The notes beneath the pieces were generated by a model, which worked only from the letters and a program-made list of their open reading frames with translations, had not been told where the DNA came from and made no database searches. Shown here in pieces: positions 1 to 7,085 of a stretch of DNA of 41,837 nt. Positions within the stretch are counted from its first letter, which is position 1. Each line of letters begins with the position of its first letter. Both the position numbers and the translations under genes were made by a program. This stretch comes from an uncultured Muribaculaceae bacterium (GTDB taxonomy: Bacteria; Bacteroidota; Bacteroidia; Bacteroidales; Muribaculaceae), in assembly GCA_910579305.1 (NCBI GenBank), contig CAJTTA010000017.1:1-41837 (forward strand), given 5' to 3'.

Positions 1-103
1 TTTAATAATGCCTAAATCTTTATAATTTTTGTAGATTCCGATGCGGTTGCCCTGAAAATTCAGAATCTTGACGGTGAGAAATGAAATAGATCGTGATGCT
101 TCA

Positions 104-2569
104 TCACACGGGATCCACATCATAATGCAGCAGCAATTGCTTCATGCCAGGAAGCGTGGCGAGGCTCACGTAAATCTGTCGTAGCAATGCCTTCACCTTA
201 GGCATTGAAGCTCCGGCCTCTACTTTGAGCATGAGAGTGCGTATGTGGTAGTTGCTTATACGGCCCACAAATGGAGTCTCCGGCCCGAGCACCCTGCGCC
301 CGAACACGCGTTTCATCTCCTGTGTGTATCTCACTGTAAGGTCGATGAGAGCATGCTCATCCTTATGACGCAGATAGATATTGATTACACGCGTGAACGG
401 AGGATATGCAAATTCGCGCCGTAGTTCCACCTCCCTGTCGTAATATCCAGTGTAATCGTGATTCACCACGCGGGCGATTATCTCATTTTTAGGAGCCGTA
501 GTCTGTATGATCACACGCCCGGGCGCGCCGTGGCGGCCTGCTCTGCCGGCCACCTGCTCCATCATGTTGAATGCTCGTTCATCACTCCTGAAATCAGGAA
601 AATTCAGCAAGGTATCGGCATTGAGTATTCCCACGAGCTTGACCTTCTCAAAGTCAAGCCCCTTGCTCACCATCTGTGTGCCTACGAGCACATCCGTGTC
701 ATGACGTGAGAACTTGCCTATTATTTCCTCATGCCCGTTCTTATTGCGGGTAGTGTCCAGATCCATCCTGGCGATGCGCAGTGACGGATAGATGTTATGC
801 AGATCATCTGCCACACGCTCTGTGCCGTAGCCATATGTGCCCAATGCGTTCTCGCCGCAGGCAGGACACACTTTGGGCAACGTCATGGAGAAGCCGCAGT
901 AGTGGCATCTCAGTTCGCCGATATGCTTGTGATAAACGAGCGATACATCGCAATGTTCGCATTTTGGCGTCCACCCGCATTGAGAGCATATCACCACCGG
1001 CGCATATCCGCGTCTGTTCTGAAAAATGATTGACTGCATTTCCTGCCGGGCGTTCTCTTCAAGTGCCGACAGCAGGGGAGAGGAAAACACTCCGCGACTG
1101 GCTTTGCGCCTGCGCTGGTCACCCATATCCACTACTGTCACTTCAGGCAACTTCACATCGCCATAGCGCTCCAGCAGTTCCACGAGTCCGTATTTCCCCT
1201 GACGCGCCTTGTAATAGGTCTCTATCGATGGTGTCGCGCTACCTAAAAGAGTCTTGGCTCCATGCATCGAGGCAAGCATGATTGCAGCGTCGCGAGCGTT
1301 ATAGCGGGGAGCCGGGTCATATTGCTTGTAGCTGCTTTCGTGCTCTTCATCCACCACTACAAGACCGAGACGGGAAAAAGGCAGGAATATCGAGGAGCGC
1401 ACACCAAGCACCACTACAGGGCTGCTCGATGAAAGAAGCCGGCGCCATATGTCGACCCTCTCGCTGTCTGAAAATTTTGAGTGATATACGAGCAATTGCT
1501 TGCCGAATATTTTCTGGAGCCTGAAGGTGAGCTGGGTGGTGAGGCTTATCTCCGGCACGAGAAACAAAACCTGGTCACCATGTTCAAGCGCCTCATTTAT
1601 AAGGTGAGAGTAGATCTCGGTCTTACCGCTTCCGGTCACTCCCCGGAGTAGCGTCACTCCATGCCGGCCCATCTCCCGTCGTAAATTCCGCAGGGCAATA
1701 GTCTGGGCATCCGACAGTCCGGGCAATGTCACATCAGGCACACTCACCGGCGGAAGAAAGCGATTCACCTCCTGGCGGCACGTCTTCATTATACCCTTGT
1801 CGATCATTCCCTTCAATACCGCGGGAGTCGCTCCGCTTCTCTCAAGCAGAACCTGGCGCTCCACCTGGCGCAAAGGCTGTCCGAGCGTCAGCCATCCGGA
1901 TAAATCCAGATATGCCACCAGCAGCTTTTCTCTCTTGGACGATCGCCGCGACAGTTCGAAATATTCGTGAAGTGTGGCATCATCCCATCTTTGGCACGCG
2001 AGAGTCACCATAGTCACCTTGCGGCTTACATATTTATCCACCAGGGTCTCAGCCACTCTCACAAGACCCTTCTCAAGCAAGGCGTTCACCACAAGGCGGG
2101 GATTCGGCATATCCATTGCCTTCTCCAATTGTGCGACGCGCACCTTGCCTTCGTGGCTTATATAAGCAAAGACCTGCGCCTGACGCTCCGTGAGAGTGCT
2201 CGACTCATCCGGCTCTGCATCGGGGGCAGGTTCTATCCATGTCTCGCTCTCCACTTTGAGAGCTGCAGGCAACGCAGCCTTCATCACCTCTCCCGGAGAG
2301 CAAAGATAATATTCGGACATCCATTGCCAGAATCTCAATTGCGGATTACGCAATACCGGTTTTTCATCAAGAAGGGCAATGACAGGTTTGGGTTCAAAAT
2401 TTTCCGGACACTTGCCGTGCACGTTTTCCACAATGCCTGTGTATATTTTGCTGCGACCGAACTGCACGAGCACCCGGCATCCGGGCACAAGAGATGCAGC
2501 CATAGGCTTCGGCACCTCATAGGTGAACGAAGCATAGATGGGCAGGGGCAGTATCACATCGGCATACAC
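104..2569 (-). CDS. priA: Primosomal protein N' (replication restart helicase PriA)
   Basis: PriA is a 3'-5' superfamily 2 helicase that recognises stalled or collapsed forks and starts reloading of the replicative helicase in the cytoplasm. The 821-residue product has the whole architecture: an N-terminal fork-binding domain (about 1-105), Walker A GVTGSGKTE near residue 310, the DEEH box in VVVDEEHESSYKQ near 404, a zinc-binding insertion near 527-575 with four Cys pairs (CSQC, CEHC, CHYC, CPAC), and motif VI QVAGRAGRHG near 670. It is longer than E. coli PriA (732 residues), mostly through an N-terminal linker. The start is 13 bases after the stop of an outer-membrane barrel gene, so it is probably read from the promoter near 3913 as the last gene of a three-gene transcript. 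Family assignment is secure; the operon is inferred from spacing. Confidence 0.97.
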   Translation of the reverse strand: MYADVILPLPIYASFTYEVPKPMAASLVPGCRVLVQFGRSKIYTGIVENVHGKCPENFEPKPVIALLDEKPVLRNPQLRFWQWMSEYYLCSPGEVMKAALPAALKVESETWIEPAPDAEPDESSTLTERQAQVFAYISHEGKVRVAQLEKAMDMPNPRLVVNALLEKGLVRVAETLVDKYVSRKVTMVTLACQRWDDATLHEYFELSRRSSKREKLLVAYLDLSGWLTLGQPLRQVERQVLLERSGATPAVLKGMIDKGIMKTCRQEVNRFLPPVSVPDVTLPGLSDAQTIALRNLRREMGRHGVTLLRGVTGSGKTEIYSHLINEALEHGDQVLFLVPEISLTTQLTFRLQKIFGKQLLVYHSKFSDSERVDIWRRLLSSSSPVVVLGVRSSIFLPFSRLGLVVVDEEHESSYKQYDPAPRYNARDAAIMLASMHGAKTLLGSATPSIETYYKARQGKYGLVELLERYGDVKLPEVTVVDMGDQRRRKASRGVFSSPLLSALEENARQEMQSIIFQNRRGYAPVVICSQCGWTPKCEHCDVSLVYHKHIGELRCHYCGFSMTLPKVCPACGENALGTYGYGTERVADDLHNIYPSLRIARMDLDTTRNKNGHEEIIGKFSRHDTDVLVGTQMVSKGLDFEKVKLVGILNADTLLNFPDFRSDERAFNMMEQVAGRAGRHGAPGRVIIQTTAPKNEIIARVVNHDYTGYYDREVELRREFAYPPFTRVINIYLRHKDEHALIDLTVRYTQEMKRVFGRRVLGPETPFVGRISNYHIRTLMLKVEAGASMPKVKALLRQIYVSLATLPGMKQLLLHYDVDPV

Positions 2570-2582
2570 TGCGCGGGCTGTC

Positions 2583-3194
2583 TCAGGGAAGGAAATAGAC
2601 TACTTTCACAGTCCAGCCGTGAGGGCGGGAGCTGAAGTTCTCAAGCTTGCGGGTGCGTGTCTCATAAGTCATATCCCAGTAATAGCCTCCGCTCACCTGA
2701 AATTTCTGCCACAGTTCGGCGCCGAGCGCACACTGCAGTCCTATGGATCCGGAGCTGTATTCCAATGGCGGCACACTGTTGTGGCCGACCTGGATGTTGA
2801 ATACCGGGCCTCCGTATACGAATGGAGCTATCTTGTTTTCGATGCCGTTAAGGCGGGTATACTTGAAGCGGATATTGATGGGCACCTGCAGCAGATGTAT
2901 GGTGCTTGTAGTAGCTCCGAAGCCGTCGGAAGCCCATATCTCGCGCTGCTCAAAGTGCATCTTTGAGGAATGTTGCTCGTAGTTGAGTCCGAAATCCACG
3001 CCGAAGCCTATGCCGGGAAACATGAGTTCCCCCATGATGCCGGCGCTGAATCCCACACCGCCGTTTACCTCGATGAGATCCTGCTTGAAGCGCTGTTTTT
3101 CGAAATTCACGCCGGCCGTGGCGCCCCAGCGAAATTGGGCGCCGGCCGTGAGAGTACTCGCGGCCAACGCCATTAATATGAATATCTTTTTCAT
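2583..3194 (-). CDS. Porin family / PorT-type outer membrane beta-barrel protein
   Basis: A 203-residue secreted protein with a clear signal peptide (MKKIFILMALAASTLTAGA, cleavage before QFRWG). The remainder is alternating hydrophobic/polar beta-strand sequence rich in Gly and aromatics, as in the 8-strand OMP_b-brl_2/PorT-like barrels common in Bacteroidetes. Recognisable family segments are AGVNFEKQ, GFSAGIMGELMFPG and IAPFVYGGPVFN. It resembles the upstream gene at 3205-3822 along its whole length, so the two look like a tandem duplication. Ten bases separate them and 13 bases separate this gene from priA. The specific role (structural, adhesion or small-molecule passage) cannot be read from sequence. 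The last residues, VVYFLP, lack the usual terminal Phe. Confidence 0.85.
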   Translation of the reverse strand: MKKIFILMALAASTLTAGAQFRWGATAGVNFEKQRFKQDLIEVNGGVGFSAGIMGELMFPGIGFGVDFGLNYEQHSSKMHFEQREIWASDGFGATTSTIHLLQVPINIRFKYTRLNGIENKIAPFVYGGPVFNIQVGHNSVPPLEYSSGSIGLQCALGAELWQKFQVSGGYYWDMTYETRTRKLENFSSRPHGWTVKVVYFLP

Positions 3195-3204
3195 TTACAA
3201 TAGA

Positions 3205-3822
3205 TTAGAACAGATACGCAGCTGTAATAGTCCAGTAATTGTTCTTGATCTTGAAGTCACTCGTGAGGTTGATATCATCGCTCACGAAATGCTTGGCCAC
3301 ATTGTTCATGCCTATGCCGTAGGAGCCGGCAATCTGCAGGTGGTTGAAGAGCTCAAAACCGAGGCCTATATTCCATGCGCACTGGAAAGTCTTGGTCTTG
3401 AAGACATCATTCTCACCGCCAAACTTAAAGGCGAAGTCAGGGCCTGTAAAGATAAAAGGCTTCACCACAGGCACCATGCCGAAGCGATACTTCACATTCA
3501 CCGGAATATTGAAGAAGTTCTTGGAAGAGGCCTCACCCATATCCTGGCCGGTGGCATTGTCGAATGTTGTGGTGGCCGACATGTGGGTGTACATGAGCGA
3601 GGCATCGAAGCAGAGGCCTATGAGGGGCACCGTAAACTCAGTCATCACGCCGCCGGTAAAGCCGCAGCCGTTATCCTGATTGAAGTTGTTTTTCCAGTCA
3701 TTCACATGCAGCTTGTTGAGATTCAGACCGGCCTTGATGCCGAAGCGGAACTGTGCGTTAGCGGCCTGTGTGCCCATGAGGGCAATCATTGCCACGGCCA
3801 GAGCTTTCCAAAAAAAATTCAT
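3205..3822 (-). CDS. Porin family / PorT-type outer membrane beta-barrel protein (paralogue)
   Basis: I place the start at the ATG at 3822, because that gives a proper signal peptide (MNFFWKALAVAMIALMGTQA, then ANAQ). The open frame extends 25 codons further upstream, but that extension has no secretion signal and overlaps the promoter region. The mature part is a small beta-barrel with segments FRFGIKAGLNLNKL, GCGFTGGVMTEFTVPLIG and KPFIFTGPDFAFKFGG, and it ends in YLF, a typical terminal outer-membrane insertion signal. It parallels its downstream neighbour at matching positions (AQFR-G-AG-N, the G-GF-G-M-E-P-IG block, PF-GP-F). It is the first gene of the probable OMP-OMP-priA transcript. 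The function beyond outer-membrane location is unknown. Confidence 0.83.
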   Translation of the reverse strand: MNFFWKALAVAMIALMGTQAANAQFRFGIKAGLNLNKLHVNDWKNNFNQDNGCGFTGGVMTEFTVPLIGLCFDASLMYTHMSATTTFDNATGQDMGEASSKNFFNIPVNVKYRFGMVPVVKPFIFTGPDFAFKFGGENDVFKTKTFQCAWNIGLGFELFNHLQIAGSYGIGMNNVAKHFVSDDINLTSDFKIKNNYWTITAAYLF

Positions 3823-3912
3823 CTTTTTCCAGGTTATAAGTGTTATGGATAATGTATGGAGCCTGTATGCGCCGTGCCTGCCGGCTTGAGCGTGCATATG
3901 GCTTTATATGCG

Positions 3913-3920
3913 CAAAGTTA
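3913..3920 (-). promoter_or_regulatory. Bacteroidetes -7 element for the OMP-OMP-priA transcript
   Basis: Read on the minus strand this is TAACTTTG, an exact TAnnTTTG. It lies about 90 bases before the ATG at 3822. No TTTG sits at the expected -33 distance, so only half the consensus is present. Confidence 0.5.
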
Positions 3921-3962
3921 ATCATTTTTTTTGAAACCCCTCCGACGCTACGATATTTTTTG

Positions 3963-3970
3963 TAATTTTG
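3963..3970 (+). promoter_or_regulatory. Bacteroidetes -7 element for the DUF59-lpxH transcript
   Basis: TAATTTTG matches TAnnTTTG and ends four bases before the ATG at 3975, implying a very short or leaderless mRNA. An overlapping TATTTTTTG (3954-3962) has a TTTG about 20 bases upstream and would give a slightly longer leader; which one is used cannot be decided by eye. Confidence 0.45.
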
Positions 3971-3974
3971 CACT

Positions 3975-4310
3975 ATGGAAAATAATCAGTCTGACGACAA
4001 ATCTCTTCTCATAACCCAGAAGGCGATAGAGGTGCTCCGCACTGTCTTCGATCCTGAAATACCGGTGAATGTCTATGATCTCGGTCTTATTTATAAGATC
4101 GACTTCGATCCTGCCGATGAGACTCTTCATGTGGATATGACTCTCACCGCTCCGGGCTGTCCTGCCGCCGACTTCATCATGGAAGACGTGAGGCAGAAGC
4201 TTCTCAGCATCGAGGGACCCAAGGCTGTCGACCTCCGTCTTGTCTTTGATCCGGTGTGGTGTCAGGATATGATGAGCGAAGAGGCCAAGCTTGAACTCGG
4301 ATTCATGTAA
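3975..4310 (+). CDS. MIP18/DUF59-family iron-sulfur cluster assembly factor (SufT/PaaD-like)
   Basis: A 111-residue cytoplasmic protein of the MIP18/DUF59 family, whose members help deliver Fe-S clusters to target proteins. Family hallmarks are visible: VFDPEIPVNVYDLGLIY near residues 22-40, MTLTAPGCPAADFI with the conserved Cys, and VFDPVWCQDMMSEEAKLELG at the C terminus, a tail typical of the stand-alone Bacteroidetes form. There is no extra domain. It overlaps or nearly abuts the next gene, lpxH, so the two are probably co-transcribed, although no functional link to lipid A synthesis is known. The exact client proteins are not deducible. Confidence 0.88.
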   Translation: MENNQSDDKSLLITQKAIEVLRTVFDPEIPVNVYDLGLIYKIDFDPADETLHVDMTLTAPGCPAADFIMEDVRQKLLSIEGPKAVDLRLVFDPVWCQDMMSEEAKLELGFM

Positions 4311-5076
4311 TCTCACTCCTGCTGTGCCTCGCGACGCCGTATATTTCCTTAGTGATCTGCATCTCGGAGCATCCTATTTCTCCTCTCCTGTAGAGACGGA
4401 GAGGCGTGTTGTGCGCTTTCTTAAGAGCATAGCGGCCGATGCTGCCGAGATATATCTCGTGGGGGATGTGCTCGACTATTGGTATGAATACCGCTATGTG
4501 GTGCCAAGGGGGCACACACGTTTTTTCGGGGCATTGGCGGAGCTGGCCGATTCGGGCGTGAAGATCACATGGATGATAGGCAATCACGACATCTGGATAT
4601 TCGATTATCTGCCGTCGGAACTCGGCATAGAGGTCGTAGACGGCACTCTTGTCCGCGACATATGCGGCCGGCGATTCTTTATCACGCATGGCGATGGAGT
4701 GGGGCGTGCCTCTCGCGCGTTCAGATTCCTGCGCGCTCTGTTTCGCAACCGCTTCTGCCAGTGGCTCTTCGCCTCGGTGCACCCTCGCTGGACTGTGCCT
4801 CTTGCGCGTTCGTTCAGCAATGACAACCGCAGCCGTCACCCTGTGCCTGATGCTTATAGGGGGCGCAGCACGGAACCCCTCATCATCTTTGCCGATGAAT
4901 ATCTGAGCGCACACCCCGACATAAACTATTTCATTTTCGGCCACCGCCACGCACTTGCCGACGAGCGGCTCTCGCCCACATGCCGCGCCATAATCCTCGG
5001 AGAGTGGATTGATCTCTGTTCCTACGCCCGCATCTCGCCGGGCGCTCCCCTTGCCCTGCATAGATTTGAGGAATAA
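4291..5076 (+). CDS. lpxH: UDP-2,3-diacylglucosamine diphosphatase (LpxH-type metallophosphoesterase)
   Basis: LpxH hydrolyses UDP-2,3-diacylglucosamine to lipid X and UMP, the fourth step of lipid A synthesis, at the inner face of the cytoplasmic membrane. The calcineurin-like metal site is complete: SDLHLG (D-x-H), LVGDVLDYW (GD), MIGNHD (GNHD), THGDGVG and FGHRH. The start is uncertain. The frame opens with a TTG at 4291, overlapping the DUF59 gene by 20 bases and preceded by AGAGG. A GTG at 4324, leaving only a few residues before YFLSDLHLG, agrees better with relatives. No ATG is available in this frame before the conserved core. Length (250-261 residues) is normal. It could be called only 'UDP-2,3-diacylglucosamine hydrolase-like', but the motifs and length fit LpxH well. 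Confidence 0.88.
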   Translation: MNSDSCNLTPAVPRDAVYFLSDLHLGASYFSSPVETERRVVRFLKSIAADAAEIYLVGDVLDYWYEYRYVVPRGHTRFFGALAELADSGVKITWMIGNHDIWIFDYLPSELGIEVVDGTLVRDICGRRFFITHGDGVGRASRAFRFLRALFRNRFCQWLFASVHPRWTVPLARSFSNDNRSRHPVPDAYRGRSTEPLIIFADEYLSAHPDINYFIFGHRHALADERLSPTCRAIILGEWIDLCSYARISPGAPLALHRFEE

Positions 5077-5092
5077 AGAAGGCCTGAGAAAG

Positions 5093-5126
5093 ATGTGTGG
5101 CAGGTACACACATTGCAAGAATTTTT
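5093..5126 (+). terminator. Weak hairpin plus T-run after lpxH
   Basis: ATGTGTG (5093-5099) pairs with CACACAT (5107-5113), followed seven bases later by a run of five T. The stem is A/U-rich at its base and the T-run is offset, so this is a possible, not a strong, terminator. Confidence 0.35.
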
Positions 5127-5162
5127 AAGCATTCATATCATGTGCATGTCAAGTTTTTTTTG

Positions 5163-5170
5163 TACTTTTG
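5163..5170 (+). promoter_or_regulatory. Bacteroidetes -7 element upstream of the eno leader
   Basis: TACTTTTG is an exact TAnnTTTG. It lies about 108 bases before the eno ATG, so transcripts would begin just ahead of the two hairpins in the leader. No TTTG is seen at the -33 spacing. Confidence 0.5.
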
Positions 5171-5175
5171 CACAC

Positions 5176-5227
5176 TGAAAGCGTGAGGCTTTCACCGGCG
5201 GATTCTTCCGTGGCCCGTCGGTTTTTT
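5176..5227 (+). ncRNA. Two-hairpin leader with terminator-like end, upstream of eno
   Basis: Immediately after the -7 element, TGAAAGC (5176-5182) pairs perfectly with GCTTTCA (5188-5194) around a five-base loop. It is followed directly by CCGGCGG (5195-5201) pairing with CCGTCGG (5215-5221, one G-U) and then six T (5222-5227). That is the layout of an intrinsic terminator about 50 bases into the transcript, while eno starts only at 5278. It could be a transcription attenuator for enolase or a separate very small RNA. The structure was read by eye; expression is unknown. Confidence 0.45.
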
Positions 5228-5277
5228 ATGCATACATTTCCCTGGAATATAATCCATAAAAGATAGAAATTTTTATT

Positions 5278-6561
5278 ATGAAGATTGAAAAAATTATCGG
5301 TCGTGAGGTGCTTGACTCCCGTGGCAACCCCACAGTAGAAGTAGATGTAATCCTTGAAAGCGGCGCACGCGGCCGCGCAGCCGTTCCCTCAGGCGCCTCC
5401 ACCGGCGTCAATGAAGCTCTCGAGCTTCGCGACGGCGACAAGAACCGCTACATGGGCAAGGGTGTTATCAAGGCTGTGGCCAACGTAAACGGCCCCATAG
5501 CAGAGGCTCTCATCGGGATGTCTGCTCTCGATCAGATCGCCATCGATGAGAAAATGATAGCTCTCGACGGCACTGACACCAAGAGCAATCTCGGCGCTAA
5601 CGCAATCCTCGGCGTATCTCTCGCAGTGGCAAAGGCTGCTGCCGACTATCTCGACCTTCCCCTTTATAAATATATAGGTGGTGCCAACAGCTATGTGCTC
5701 CCCGTGCCCATGATGAACATCATCAACGGCGGCGCTCACTCCGACGCTCCCATCGCCTTTCAGGAATTCATGATCCGTCCTGTAGGAGCATGCTGCTTCC
5801 GTGAAGGCATACGCATGGGCACTGAGGTGTTCCATAACCTCAAGAGCGTGCTCAAGGCCCGTGGCCTCAGCACAGCCGTGGGTGATGAAGGTGGCTTCGC
5901 TCCTGCGCTTGACGGCACTGAAGATGCCCTCAATGTAATCATGGAAGCTATCCGCAAGGCAGGTTACGAGCCCGGCAAGGACGTCACTATCGGTCTTGAC
6001 TGCGCAAGTTCCGAGTTCTTCAAGGATGGCAAGTATGACTACACATGGAAGCAGGCCGACGGCCCTGTCTACACCAGCGAAGAGCAGGCCAAGTATCTTG
6101 AGAAGCTCGTGAATGAATATCCCATTGACTCAATCGAAGACGGTATGGCCGAGAATGACTGGGAGGGATGGAAGATCCTCACCGATCTCATAGGTGACCG
6201 TTGCCAGCTGGTAGGCGATGACCTCTTCGTGACCAATGTAAAATATCTTGAGCGTGGCATCAGTGAGGGTTGTGCCAACTCTATCCTTGTCAAGGTGAAC
6301 CAGATCGGTTCTCTCACCGAGACTCTCCGTGCGGTGGAGATGGCTCAGCGCAACGGTTATACCGCTGTGATCTCTCACCGTTCAGGCGAGACTGAAGACG
6401 CTACTATCGCCGACATTGCAGTAGCAACCAACGCAGGCCAGATCAAGACCGGTTCCGCTTCACGTTCCGATCGCATGGCAAAGTACAACCAGCTCCTCCG
6501 CATTCAGGAAGAGCTTGGCTGCGCCGCTCAGTACGGTTATCGTAAGATCGCCAAGAAATAA
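5278..6561 (+). CDS. eno: Enolase (phosphopyruvate hydratase)
   Basis: Enolase interconverts 2-phosphoglycerate and phosphoenolpyruvate in glycolysis and gluconeogenesis. The 427-residue protein is normal length and complete: N-terminal EVLDSRGNPTVEVDV, the loop PSGASTGVNEALELRD, VPMMNIINGGAHSD, VGDEGGFAP, the metal ligands in GLDCASSEF, SIEDGMAENDW and LVGDDLFVTN, the catalytic Lys in LVKVNQIGSLTE, and VISHRSGETED with KTGSASRSDR at the C-terminal end. Codon use is strongly biased toward C-ending codons compared with neighbouring genes, as expected of a highly expressed gene. It is monocistronic, with a structured leader before it and a strong terminator after it. Confidence 0.98.
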   Translation: MKIEKIIGREVLDSRGNPTVEVDVILESGARGRAAVPSGASTGVNEALELRDGDKNRYMGKGVIKAVANVNGPIAEALIGMSALDQIAIDEKMIALDGTDTKSNLGANAILGVSLAVAKAAADYLDLPLYKYIGGANSYVLPVPMMNIINGGAHSDAPIAFQEFMIRPVGACCFREGIRMGTEVFHNLKSVLKARGLSTAVGDEGGFAPALDGTEDALNVIMEAIRKAGYEPGKDVTIGLDCASSEFFKDGKYDYTWKQADGPVYTSEEQAKYLEKLVNEYPIDSIEDGMAENDWEGWKILTDLIGDRCQLVGDDLFVTNVKYLERGISEGCANSILVKVNQIGSLTETLRAVEMAQRNGYTAVISHRSGETEDATIADIAVATNAGQIKTGSASRSDRMAKYNQLLRIQEELGCAAQYGYRKIAKK

Positions 6562-6583
6562 GCATATATAGCATTTTATCAGC

Positions 6584-6616
6584 CAGGCGTCTCCCGAGTG
6601 CGGGGGCGCCTGTTTT
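6584..6616 (+). terminator. Rho-independent terminator of eno
   Basis: CAGGCG (6584-6589) pairs with CGCCTG (6607-6612), with further CTCCC/GGGGG pairing inside, followed by TTTT. It sits 23 bases after the eno stop. Confidence 0.8.
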
Positions 6617-7021
6617 CGTTATTCAGGTGTCTGCCTGTTTGCAGGAGCGGAATGTGGTCGCTGTCTGCCTCCTCAGACTGAGTGGCATTCCGGCCATAGT
6701 CTTGGTATTCTGCGATGCGAGTCTGCGTGGGGAGAATGAGAGGTCGGCGTGATATTGTTGCGGATAGAAGGTGTGGGTGTGCACAGATGTATAGAATGAT
6801 TCTTTTTGGGGAGAATGAGAGATGTGGTATGTATATATTCTGCATAGTAGTTATTTTAAAGAAATTACTTCTTAGACATATCGTTGTAGCATAATGCTCA
6901 TATGCATCATGATCTGGAATTATGCCGTGTGGGGCATATTGCTGCATATGCTCACACGGAGACGCATAACACTTCAATTTTAACATTCGTAACTTTTTAT
7001 TGCAATTTTTTTGCTCAGAAT
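6617..7021. other. Non-coding interval with inverted repeats, no convincing gene
   Basis: The gap between eno and the next gene is about 520 bases. I find no credible protein; the longest frame (minus, 6579-6986) has no family features. Three structures are visible. CGGAATG (6648-6654) pairs with CATTCCG (6686-6692), enclosing GTCTG/CAGAC (6663-6667 and 6674-6678). A long hairpin at 6925-6959 has about 14 paired bases, one bulge and a six-base loop. A 15-base direct repeat, TGGGGAGAATGAGAG, occurs at 6728-6742 and 6807-6821. The left half is G/C-rich and the right half A/T-rich. It may hold a small RNA or regulatory sites. Confidence 0.5.
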
Positions 7022-7052
7022 TTTGCGTAGTAAAAATAAATTCTTAACTTTG
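7022..7052 (+). promoter_or_regulatory. Full Bacteroidetes promoter (TTTG-N19-TAACTTTG)
   Basis: TTTG at 7022-7025, a 19-base spacer, then TAACTTTG at 7045-7052. This is an exact match to both elements of the housekeeping sigma (SigABfr) consensus. It drives the secreted repeat protein starting at 7086, giving a leader of roughly 25-30 bases. Confidence 0.8.
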
Positions 7053-7085
7053 TCGCAACATATGTTTCACTAACCTTTATCGCTT

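Noticed and set aside
1..103. A minus-strand frame without stops for 34 codons, running out of the window after priA
   Set aside because: No ATG, GTG or TTG in that frame and no recognisable sequence; too short to separate from chance.
1967..2635. 222-codon open frame on the plus strand opposite priA
   Set aside because: Runs antisense to conserved PriA domains, has no homologous motifs and is rich in His, Cys and Arg as expected for a shadow frame.
2983..3852. 289-codon plus-strand frame opposite the outer-membrane barrel genes
   Set aside because: Antisense shadow; the minus strand has signal peptides and paralogous barrel sequence.
4303..5118. 271-codon minus-strand frame opposite lpxH
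   Set aside because: Antisense to a complete metallophosphoesterase motif set; no motifs of its own.
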